Shown piece after piece: positions 29,901 through 41,800 of a stretch of 64,000 nucleotides of DNA. The stretch's first letter is position 1; the number at the start of each line of letters is the position of its first letter. The stretch is from Telmatactis stephensoni (Eukaryota > Cnidaria > Anthozoa > Actiniaria > Isophelliidae). Below the pieces are notes generated by a model. It was given only the letters and a program-made list of their open reading frames with translations, was not told where the DNA came from and searched no databases. Position numbers and translations under genes: made by a program. Location: assembly GCA_029948255.1 (NCBI GenBank), contig JALIZF010001506.1, positions 186,001 through 250,000 on the forward strand, written 5' to 3'.

Positions 29901-32764
29901 CTTTAGTGTACAACCAAGTAATAGAATCTATTGTTGGTACCGGCCATCTACTGCACGGCAAGGGTTCTCTCAATTCAGGTTATAGCTATGATGAAACGCT
30001 CTCATGGAAAACGGCCAAATGAAAGAAGAAACTGATCCGGATAAGAAGGAGCGCGTTCCAAAAGGATGCTAAATTGGTTAAATTGACAAAGTTTCTTTCT
30101 CTCTTTTAGGAGTTCCACTCGAAAGAAGCTACAAGATTGGTTCTTGTACTTTGGAGCAACTAGCAAGTACTTCACTCTATGGCTATGAGTACCAAGGACC
30201 AATCACCGGGCTTGTTGTCACTCCATTGGCAAAAAGATGCTTCCTAACCCTTAACATGGCACTGCAGGCGTTTAAGTGTGGGACACTCCATGGGCCTAAT
30301 GGGACTGGCAAAACTGAAACCCTACAACATTTATCACAGGTAAGTCATGTCTTCTTTTGCTTCAAAGATAGTGACAAGCCCCTAAAATTTGTTTATAAGG
30401 CTATCCCCAATGTTCGCCCACTGATAATGTTTTCGTCTTCTCTACAGATTCTTGGTCGCCATCTTGTGATGGTTAACTGCACCCCAAGCCTAGAAAGTCC
30501 AACGTTAGTAGGTTATCTGTCAGGAATGCTTCGTTCTGGAAGCTGGATCTGTCTAGAGAACTTCGATTCTATGAGAAGTGGAGTTCTGTCAGTCTTTGGA
30601 CAGCACCTGCAAAAGATCTGGTCTTTGATGAAGTCCATCAAGAGAGACTTGTATAGTCAGTACACTGTGCGAGGAGATATTGGAAAGGCTGGCAACTTGG
30701 TAGGGAGATTGTCATACGTATAGCTGATTGCCATAGTGATTAGGACAGTGCTTCTACTGTTTATGTGGTAAAAATGATGGTTGGTAGTAATGTGGTATGG
30801 TATTGGTAGTAACAATACTTATCGATAAGTTGTGCTAATACAGATGATCTTCTTGTAAGGGTACACCCTTGGGTCCAGGAATTGGTTTCCTTCGTGAGGT
30901 GTCTGGTTATGGAAATTTGAAAATGTAGTATGTTAGGAGAAGCGGTCGAGGGTTGCTGCCCGTTTGTGGGAGGTGTCTGCTTACCGGAGGTGTCTGTTAA
31001 TGGAGGGTTGACTGTACCATTGGTAGTGGCTTGTTTTAGAAAGAGTCTCAATGAAAACTTACCTTATAAGTGGAAGCATAAGCAGCAACATACCTGGTAA
31101 CAACGGCAGATAGTAAAAATGGTGTTAGTGTTGTTAGTGTCAGTATAAGGTGGAGCGGTTAATGGACTGAATAATGTTTTACTCATAGCACATCCACGGC
31201 AATAGTGGTTCCTCATGTATCAAGGGACAAAAATACACACACTCATTTACCATTTGATATCGTAAACACTCTACGCACCTGTGGAATTTTGATATTAATG
31301 GTACCTTCTTGTCACCAGAAACGTAGAAATTCATTGGTTAGCCTGGGCCCACTTATATGGCGACCAGTCCGTTTGGCCGAAAGAACAAATTGAACAGGCA
31401 AGAAATAAACACCTGTGTGTTTGCTAGTAAATCACTCATAGAGTAGATTCCTTTGTGACTGTGAAAACGGCACCGCACGGTTACGGCACGGTTACGGCAA
31501 GAACTGATTTCAAATGTTTTTGTAGAGATCACGGTACTGACTCGGCTACGGCATGGCGCGATCCGTTTTCACACTCATACGAAATCTGCTCTATTGTCTA
31601 GAATACGTTCAACTCAGTTGAGTTTCTTAAAATTTTCACCGTTCTACTTGTTATTCATTAGGAAGTACAGAAAAGAAGACGACGTCTGTCCGCCTCGGAA
31701 GCTGACCATTTTCTCGACCCACCCTCCCTAAGGATAAACGAGAGATCCGAGTGTAATCCTACCTTAGAGAAAACATTCCAAGATAAGAATGGCATGTACC
31801 GCTACAAGGTTACATCACCGTTAAGCTTTGACATGCCATTACTTGGTAACATAGTGTTCAGTAACAACCTGCTTGGAGTCAGTTCAATGTACGGCTGTTT
31901 TATGACCATGTCTTCCTATAAGAATAGCTACAGTCAGATTCCTGAGAATGTGAAGGTAATCCAATTATAGCATAACGCATTATATTACAAAGTTGCGCCT
32001 AGATATATATGCAGTTAACTCTCTTTACACCACCACTCTCGTAAGCGACCATCTCCCGTTAGCGACCAGCCTTTCAATTTCCTGTTTTGTTTCCCATATA
32101 AACTCTATAACAAATCTCTCTCGTAAGCGACCGCTCTCGTAAGTGACCACTTTCTCCTGATACCCAGGGTGGTCGCTTACGAGGGAGTCAACTGTACCTT
32201 TTTTCAATTCCATCCATCTACTGAATAACTGGTCGATATCTAAAATGCGTCTGGAAAGAGAGCCGCTTTGATTGTTGCCCCTGGAACCATGCTGTCAAAG
32301 AGTCAGGCATAGGCATAAAGGAATTAAGTGGCTCTAATCTGTTTGTGCTCCACACGATAGCTCCACACTAAGGTTCTGCTATAACAGTAAACACAGGTGG
32401 AAAAGTTAAATCGAAATCTTTCAATTAGTGAAATCATGTACTTTGCGGTCGGCTTTGGAAGGCCAATTTAGTCATTGTTGTCGGATCAAAGTAACTATCA
32501 GTCAGTTTTTCTGCTGAGATCAACAGATTCTTAACACGTGTTATAAAATATTCTAGGCACTTCTTAGACCAGTTGCTATGGTTGTACCTGATTTATTACC
32601 AATATTAGAGGTCACCATGTCATGTTGTGGATTTACTGAATGGAAATTGTTGGCCAAGAAGCTCCACACGTTCTTCAAGATGATAAGTGATCAGGTAAAA
32701 GATATTTGTCTTTGTTCACAAAAATGTTTGGTTTATCCTGCTCCTCCTTCTTTTGATTGTGCTT

Positions 32765-32808
<44 letters not shown>

Positions 32809-35800
32809 ACTCTTCTTAATTTTTTTTGGTAATATGCATATCGATGACATGATTTCTAACCAAATCATATTCCTATCGTAGATTTCCAAACAACCACAAA
32901 ACGACTTTTCTCTTCGTTCAATGCGCACTGTCGTAAACTTTGCCAGTCTTCAGCTAAGTAAAGAACTCAAGAGGAAGGCTCACAATGATGCATCTAGCAG
33001 CGACCAAAAGACAAATGGTATGGGTCATTGTAGGGATTGACAGAATTCTATTTTCTGATCACAATGTCTCAATGTCTCGAATCAACAACGCTGGATGATG
33101 TTGAGCTAGTTTAAACGTACCTTCATAATACTATATCCTTTCTATTCTCAGCTCCAGTTCGTAGTTCCTTCTTAGAAAGTTTCGAACGCCGCCAAACTGA
33201 AGAGAATGCCTTAGTCTTTGGATTGTTTAGTTTCTTTGGCAACAAACTATTGGATTCGGACAAAGAGGTGTTTTCCATGACTGTCGACGCTGTGTTTATC
33301 CATAGTGTTCTTATGTCAGTGGTTTCTGAGGGAGAACCCGTGTTATGTGATGAGATAAAAGAGTACTTTGTTTCTCATGGTTTACAAATCAGAACAGAAT
33401 TAATCACCAAGGTATGTAACTATCCTCATATCAAATATATGATCATGATTGTGCTGATGGATACTTTTATTGGATATACATGTACAAATATTGCTATTCT
33501 CTTCGCAAGGAAAGCCAGATCTTACAAAAATAAAATTATGATTTTTCTAACAGACAGTGCAATTATACAAGAGTGTCAAAGCAAGTCGAAATGTCATTGT
33601 AATCGGGTCCTCAGGATCTGGCAAGACGACTTTATACCAAGCCCTGACTGGAGCCATTAATAGCCTGCATGCACAGTCAACGGTCAGTGTCCCAAAACGC
33701 CGCAAAGCGAATAAAACCACTGACACACCTGATAGACAGTCACCAAGTAGTACTGACCAAAAGACTTGGCCAATGCTGGATGTAACAATAGTATACCCTA
33801 GGTCAATGACCAACGATGAGGTAGGTGTAACGTTATCATATTCATATAGGTGACATGTATATGAGTTGGTGAAACAGTAGTATACCATGAATCATTGACC
33901 GGTGATCTGGTAGGGAAATGCATGTGACGTCATTTTATTGAATCTGACGTCAAGAAATATAAGTAGGGAAAAACGTAGTATACCATGAATCATTGACTGG
34001 TGATCTGGAAGGGAAATGTGTGTGACGTCATTTTATTGAATCTGACGTCAAGAAATATAAGTAGGGAAAAACGTAGTATACCATGAATCATTGACTGGTG
34101 ATCTGGAAGGGAAATGTGTGTGACGTCATTTTATTGAAGCTGACGTCAAGAAATATGTGGGGGAAAAGTAGTATATCATGAATCAATCAGTAGGGTAATA
34201 GGTGTGACGTAATATTATATCTAAGGTGCCGTCACTGAATATGAATAAATGTGACAGTGCTATACTCTAAATCAATGATCAATTATGAGGTAACGAAATA
34301 CGCGTGACGTCATTTTATTTTTAAAGCTGATGTCACTGAATATGAAACGTTTTATATTTTCATAGCTTTTTGGTTATCGTGATCAAACTACCACAGTATG
34401 GCGTGACGGCTTGATCAGTAAATTTCTTCGTGACTCAACCGTGACTTGTCGAATAAAGAAAGACCTCCTTAACATGACGTCAGAAGAAAAGCAGCGGGCA
34501 TTTCGCGGGATGCGGGATTTATCCGTGGTTGAGAAATGGCTTGTTCTTGATGGACCAATGGACGATTTATGGCTTGGAAGCATGAGTACAGTATTAGATA
34601 GTACAAGGGCGTTGTCTTTGGATGATGGAGGCTCAATTGCTGTGCCAGGTTGGTACAGTACAAGTACAGTTTAAGGATATCTCTGAAAAGACGGGGCTGG
34701 ACACAAAAGAGGAAACTGGCCGATTGATTGATGGGAATTAAAATACGCTACTTCTACTCCTGCTTGGACAAAAAGCTGTGCTAAATCACAGCAGTGTGCC
34801 AAAATCACATTGCGTACATATATTAGAGGGTGTCTGTTTCTTCTCTTGTTCTTTTGCCAATAATGTAGTAATAATTCGACTTCGATTGCGTAACTGATAA
34901 CATTCAGTTTTACTAATTAAAAATAGTATTGATTTAACTCATGACGACTGTTCCATTTACAACTATAGCACTTTGATTTGCAGATACTGTATCAATTGTT
35001 TTTGAGACTACAAACTTGAGTAACGTGTCTCCTTCACTGGTGACTTGTTGCTCAATAGTACATTGTCCAGATGAACTTGTTGGGTGGAAGGCCATCTTTA
35101 GATCATGGATCAAGTCTGCACATTCAAAGTGGGATATCTCTAGTCGAGGGTAAGAGTTCTAATGATTTCTGTGTTCTTCTTTGTTGCCTATTTTCTTGTT
35201 CATTTTACTTATTCTGTTGTTGTTGTTGTTGTTGTTGTTGTCGTTGTTGTTGTTGTTGTGGTAAAAATAAAAAAAATGTTTTTTTCTCTTTCGTAGACTT
35301 GGTATAATATCATGTCTAATAGACCATACAGTAGAAAAGACCCTCGCGTTTTTGTGGAACCACTGCCAAACAGTTCTCACAGCAGATTATGGGTCTCTTA
35401 TGCCTCCACCATCTCCTGCCCGAGGAATTCACGAGATACAATCATTACTGCGATATTTGTCAGCCATATTTGACCGGTTTATCTTGCGTGAAGATGAAGA
35501 TCGAGAAGTGGTCATCCAGCAACAGAAAGGAAGAGTTTCTGTAGCTGGGTCGATTCATAGTCGACAGAGCTCAGGAATTTCAGCTGGCGACACAGAGAAA
35601 GTGATTTCAACGTTTGCTTTTGCTTTTGTGTGGGCCTTTGGCGGCCATTTGCAAGAAAGGTTAGAATATATCCTTGCTTTCCCATTATAAGCCCTTTGCA
35701 TAAAAGTAGTATTCATATTTACCCTGTGGGAAATTCTCCGAGAGGAAAAATCCACGACTCCGTTTGAGTTCTACAGTTGGAGCTACTGAAAGTTTTTGAT

Positions 35801-38800
35801 GAAACAGAGATGTTTTTCCTCTTCCTCCCTCCCTCCCTCCCTCCCTAGCTCCCTCCCTCCCTCCCTCTCTCCCTCCCTCCCTTCCTTCCTCCCTTCCTTC
35901 CTTCCTTCCTCCCTCCCTCCCTCCCTCCCTCCCTCCCTCCCTCCTTCCCTCCTTCCCTCCTTCCTTCCTTCCTTCCTTTGCCGTCAATTTGCGAAAAATG
36001 TACAGAAAGAGACTCGAAAAAGGAATCATTCTGCTGACATGTTAATGATTTTTCTTCAGATCTGCGAAGTCATTTGATGAACACGTGCGTCAATTACTGT
36101 CCTCTGCTCCCTATCCAGCAAATATACCTGCTGATGGTCTGGTATACGACTACTATATAGACTTTCTAAAGGGAACCCTGGTTAGGTGGGAAGAGAGGCC
36201 TACTGCTCAATTCAAGACCCTTGGCTCATCATATACTGTGGTTCCTGAGGTATTGTTTTTATTGCTGTTTTGGCTTTAACTATTTCCTGTTTTCTTCAGA
36301 TAATTTGATCGGAACTATGACTTCATTTTGAAGGGCTTAATGATCTCTGCTCCCAAAGCAGATGTCTTACTTAGGGAACCAGGAACTGAGAAATCATTAA
36401 AATATTTTGTTTTAGTGTTTTAATATTTCCTGTTTTGTTAGATGGATCGTTACTTCTTTTTGATGGACCTAATGATCTCTGCCCGTCAACCCGTTGTCTT
36501 AGTCGGAGAACCAGGAATCGGAAAATCAGCTTTGGTGCAGGTACGTATAAAAATAATTCTAAAAATATCTCACTTGCAAAATTCTCTAAAAAGGGCCCTG
36601 ATAAAATCCAAAGAAGATGGCTAAATTTCAGACATCTTATTGCAATTAATAATATATTTCATTTTGAGCGATCTATTTCTCAGAACCTTATAAGTCCTCG
36701 TCATCCTTACCACCGTATCTTCATGTCTGCTGGTATGTCTTCCAAACTGTTCCAAGAAGCCATTGAAGCTAAATTGACTCAGATGAAAAGACGTGATCTG
36801 AAAGAAGTCCCATGTCATTCTGGTGCAGCTGACGCACGACATGTGTCTGGGATTAAGGCACCCAAATCGATTTTGTATTTCTTGGATGACTTGAACTACG
36901 CTAATGTGGAGAAGAATGATGTTCAACCACCTCTTGAGCTGCTTAGACAGATTCTCAACCACGGTAATTTATTTAGCTAATGAAAAAACATGCAATGAAC
37001 GTCACCACCACCACCACAACCACCACCACCAACAACAACAACACCATCACCACCACCACCAACAACAACAACACCTTATTATCATCACCACCACCACAAC
37101 AACAACAACACCTTATTATCATCACCACCACCACCAACAACAACAACACCTTCATTATCAATCACCACCACCAACAACAACAACACCTCATTATCATCAC
37201 CACCACCACCAACAACAACAACACCTTCATTAGTCATACCACCACCAACACCAACACCACCCCACCATCATCATCATCATCGTCCAGCTGAACCAATTAC
37301 TCTTATGTAATCATTTTACCATATTCAATGAAGATTCTACTTACAGATCTGTGTTTTATAATCATAGGTTGTTTATATGACAAAGATCGTCATCAATACT
37401 ATCCTGTCAAGAACGTCCAAGTTATCAGCACTGCAGTCCCTCCGAGTGCTACCGGTGTTGGTGGTGGAGTTAGCAGCCATGTCCTGAATCCGTGTTTGAT
37501 ACGTCTTATGACCGTCTTGTCATTATTCCCTGTAAGCTCTACGACTCTCACTGTAATTTATTCAGGGATTTTCCGTGCTTGGCTGAAGGGATTTCCTGCG
37601 TATTCTCTTACACACCATGCCGCTATATCTGAGGTGAGCAAATAGGTATAACAATCATTTTTGGGCTTGTCTCCAATTTTATTTGTTTTTAAGTAATCGT
37701 GACAATAGTATAATATCAATTACACAAATTTTTGCTAAAACAAAATATGGAGTGATGAAAAGCTAAAATGTTTGCAAAAATTTTTCTTTCAAAAACCAAA
37801 CGTTTTCTAAAAAAGTAATCTTTGACAGGTAAAGGGTAATTAAGTGAGTTGTATTTTGTAGGCAATGGCGAATGCCACAGTACAACTTTATAACAAAATT
37901 CGCGAAGAACTCCGCCCGAGTCCATTCCATCCTCATTTGTTGTTCAGCCAACATGATCTTGCACATATTGTCCAAAGTATGACGTTGTTCTCTGCAAGTT
38001 CTCGTGGTCGACCTCGTCCACGATTCCACAGGAAACGCGGTGGAGGAAATAGTGATGTTGAGAAAGAGACCAAGGGTCGTGGTGCTACAAAAAGTAAACA
38101 AGTAAATCAAAAGGGCGAGAAAAGGTGAAATCATGTGAACTTACAAATATTGGGAAATGTACTTGAGTAAGGGAAACAATATAGAAAGAAGACACAGAAA
38201 AATTATATAATGAGCCAAATTAACGAACAGGTAAAGGGAGTGGTTGTTTTGATAAGATGGTCTTGGAATTTTCTGCGTATTGGATTACATGACCGAGACA
38301 TTCTGGATGGTTAACTTGTTGATGATTTGCAATAGCCAACATATTTGGAGGGTAGCTGTCATTTTTTAAAGCAATGTGGCAATGCAAGCAAAAAGGCAAT
38401 TAAGGAGGTTACCATGGCAACTAAGTCACGGGTCGTGCCCCGGTACCTATCTCACTAAATTCACAGTGGAGATTTATCTTATCTATATTTAACAATGATC
38501 TCTTGGGAGGATGGGTGATGGGAGCATCAGCAAAAGCAGAATTGAATGGCAAGCGATGCAATTCCAGCAGTGACAGCAAACATACCACGAGGACCCAAAC
38601 AAAATGCGCGAGCATACAAAACTACCATCAGCCGCTGACCAGATCAGCCGCTATCTTCGATTATAATATAATCACTTTATACATAAGTGGTACAGAATAT
38701 GTAAATATGCTGGTCTCCCACAGCGAGGAATGACTTGCAACATGAATTTGAAATTGCCGCAGAACAATAGAGAGTTGCCTAGTTCAATGACAATGATTTT

Positions 38801-41800
38801 GGTTTATTTAGTACTAGATTGTATATATATTTACAAGGTATACTATAAAACATGCTTTTGGTACAGTCATTGTTACTTAACTCGAGGTCACGAACGCAAT
38901 GTTGCTCTTTTTTCTCGAAAGTGTACCGATCGATGAAGACGACACACTAACGACCATCACGACACCAGCGCTCCTTTCACCTGTAATTCGTACGTTGTTC
39001 AGACTGTGGTGTCACGAAAACACACGAACATATTGTGATCGTCTGCTTAACGATGATCAGAGGTTTTGTTTTGCTTCTCTACTCAATGACCATGTCATGG
39101 AACACTTCTGCAAAGGTGTGGAGTCGGAAGTTGTGGAAGAACAGAAACGTCTCTTTCCAGGTAACTGAACGAATCTCACTGTTGTATGAATGTGACAAAA
39201 TACATCTATTCACTTTGCACTCAAACAACAACAACAACAACAACAATCGCCACCACTTACTCCTTCTCCCTCCTCCTCTTCATCTTCCTGTTGCTCTTCC
39301 TTCTCCTCCATCTTTTCCTTTCACTCCTTCTCCTTCTCCCGTCCTCCTCTTTCTCCGTTTGCTTCTCCGTCTCCTTTTCCTCTTCCCCTCCTCCTCCTCT
39401 TTCTCCTCTTCCTTTTCCCTCTCTTTTCTCCTTCTCTTTCTTCCATGTAGCTCTATATTTTTTTACCAGTTATATTGTCAGTGCGACAAACGTTCGTAGA
39501 AATATAGTGTTCATATATGTTTGTTCCTCAGAAATGTCCCAGGACAGCTTTGGACTAGCACCAGGAACCAACGCCCCACCACCCTCAGCCAAAGTCAGTC
39601 GATGCTCCGATTTCCATGATAAACCTGCTCAAAATGTCGAAGTGGAACGAGACGTTCAGGTTGAAGAACGTGATGCGATTGAATCTCTGCAGTCGCAGTC
39701 AGAAAACAAATGCGTTCAGGACGTGCAAGAGGAAAGCCCTGAGGATGTTAATAAGGAGGACAATTCAGATACCAAAGAAAATGAAGAAGGTGAGTTTAAG
39801 GTTTTGTTCTTGTTTTATTAGCTCCAATGGTCATTGAGTAAATTATTGTGACGACGTAACTTATCTTATAAAGAATAATGAATTTTTGGAATTAAATTTT
39901 AATTATATACAAGCCGACAACAAGCAATAAAACGACGTTTGAAAAGCTTTGCTATTACTATTACTTCCACTGTCAAAATCTTCCTATAGCATAAGCAGAT
40001 TCTTGTAGATAGAACTATGGTAGTAACCTTTTCATACGAGATAGCCCATTGCCGACTTTCAAGTCCAAGCAGGGGATTGGGTACGAGTCCCTAAATTACG
40101 ATAATCAACACAAAACCCACATAGCCAGAAAGAGCACATCAAACTTTACAAAAATTGTAAAATTCACAAAGAAATGTCTGAATTGTTGGGATAGTTGTCC
40201 CCTTATTTCATTCATTTCTTTGTTAACTTTGGCACATTTAAATGGCTGTAAGTCGTTCCAGTTAACCAAACTTCAGGATTTTGTAAAGCTAGCCTCCTCC
40301 GCAGGCAACTCATGGGCTTTCTTTACCCTTGGGTTTCCTTTGTTAACTCATGGGCTTTCTTTACCCTTGGGTTTCCTTTGTTATGCTGAGGAGAGGGGAC
40401 TGGATAAAAGGAGTTGCCTGCGGAGGAGGCTATTGTAAAGCTTGATTTGCTGTTTCTTGCTATGTGGGTCTTGTTGATTATCGAAATTCAGGGACTCGTA
40501 ACCAGTTCCCTGCTCGGACATGAGACTCCGCAATTAAGCAACTAGGCTGGTAGCCATAGGGGACCAACAGACAGTAAATTTACACATTTCTTTCGCACAA
40601 AACATCTCAATATTCACCATCCCATTATTTATTCAGGCGATGTAGAAATTCCCGACGAAGGTGATGAGACTGACAAAGTGGAAAAGGCCAACGAGGTGGG
40701 CGTGGTCGAAGTTGCCGACGAGATTGAAGGGACCAGCGAAGCGATCATGATTGTTGAAGCGGAAAGAGTCGATGTAGTCAACATTGCTGAAGAAGCAGCT
40801 TCTGAACGAAGTGCAAGCAGCGTTGATCAACCACCAATCGATGATGATGACCAAGCGCATTGCAGTTTCAGTGCCCAACCTCCTCGAAATAAGGTTAATT
40901 GTTATACTAACTTAACGCTTGTCATTCTTAGAACAAGGGTGGCGTTGTGCATTAATGCACGGCCTCTCACCGCTATAGTCCAGGTTCGAGGCTCAACTCG
41001 GGCACTGGCGTTATGTGGGCTGAGTGAGTAAGTCTCTCCTTTGTGACGAGGGTTTTGCTCCGGGGTTTTCCTCTCGTCACAAAAGTTAAACATGGGTTGT
41101 ATAACGGTAACGCCATTTAGGCCTTCAAAACAGCCACGTTGAGCTGCGTCCTTGCAGTTCAGCCAATTTGGGCTACAGTGTTGATTATTAGCTCCCACAT
41201 TGTTATTATTACCATCGTGATTAATTTCAGTAAAATACATCGTCATTTGATCCTAATCCCAATGATCTTTAAATGCAGGTAACATTCGGCATTATCTTAG
41301 ATGAGGATAAAGAGCAGTACAAGGGACCTCTGATAACATTCGACCAGCTTGCATCACCTGGAGAAGACCTAACTGACATTGTGTTTTGTAAACACTTCAA
41401 TGCAGTACCAATTCTGGAAACTGCACATTCGACAGCCAGCACAGCCAGGGGATACACGGAATGCTCTAATGAATCCTTAGAACAAGGCATGCAGAAAAGT
41501 CTGGCTTCGTATAACTCACAGATCTCACAGGAATCTTCATTTAAAAGGATTAACATGGTCACTTTTAGAGAGGCTCTTTGTCATGCTGCCCGCATAAGTC
41601 GAGCTCTTGTAAGTAAGAATTTTCCACTTGATTGGATGTTGGAAATGTGGGGTGGATATGGGGTAAAAGACCGGCTAGAGCTAAGAAGAATAGATAGGAG
41701 GGTGAAGGAAAAGCGGAGAGCCTTACTACATTAATCATGCAACTACCGCGCGGAAGTAAATCTCTTGTAAATAGAAATAGTTATCTCCTTGATGTTGAAT

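Larger units (their letters stand above)
32557..35659 (+). other. DNHD1: DNHD1 exons 22-28: AAA1/AAA2 and AAA2 to AAA3 transition
   Basis: Exons 32557-32694, 32882-33017, 33152-33411, 33554-33820, 34366-34648, 34984-35149, 35297-35659. RPVAMVVPDL in exon 22 is the conserved block after sensor I. Exon 25 carries the AAA2 P-loop IGSSGSGKTTLYQAL, followed by a basic Ser/Thr-rich insertion (KRRKANKTTD to SPSSTDQK) not expected in motor dyneins. Exon 26 has LFGYRD and the AAA2 Walker B-type block WLVLDGPMDDLW with the ST-x-LD motif. Exon 28 contains a polar loop ending in FAFAFVWAFGG, the family block before AAA3. Nucleotide-binding motifs of AAA2 look intact. Confidence 0.85.
36060..39160 (+). 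other. DNHD1: DNHD1 exons 29-34: AAA3
   Basis: Exons 36060-36249, 36442-36540, 36684-36963, 37368-37633, 37862-38124, 38922-39160. GLVYDYYID in exon 29 is the dynein block before AAA3. Exon 30 (33 codons) holds the intact P-loop VGEPGIGKSALVQ. Exon 31 has the Walker B ILYFLDDLN and LELLRQIL. Exon 32 has the A-V-P-P sensor-like stretch followed by a Gly-rich loop. Exon 33 ends with a strongly basic low-complexity insertion (RGRPRPRFHRKRGGG and onward). Exon 34 contains the LWCHEN...CDRLLNDDQ block, equivalent to the W-x-H-E-x-x-R-V-F-x-D-R-L pattern. AAA3 looks able to bind nucleotide. Confidence 0.85.

Noticed and set aside
36904..37291. His/Gln- and Thr/Asn-rich open frames
   Set aside because: Produced by the CAC/CAA repeat in the intron after exon 31; the real exon ends at 36963 at a GT donor.
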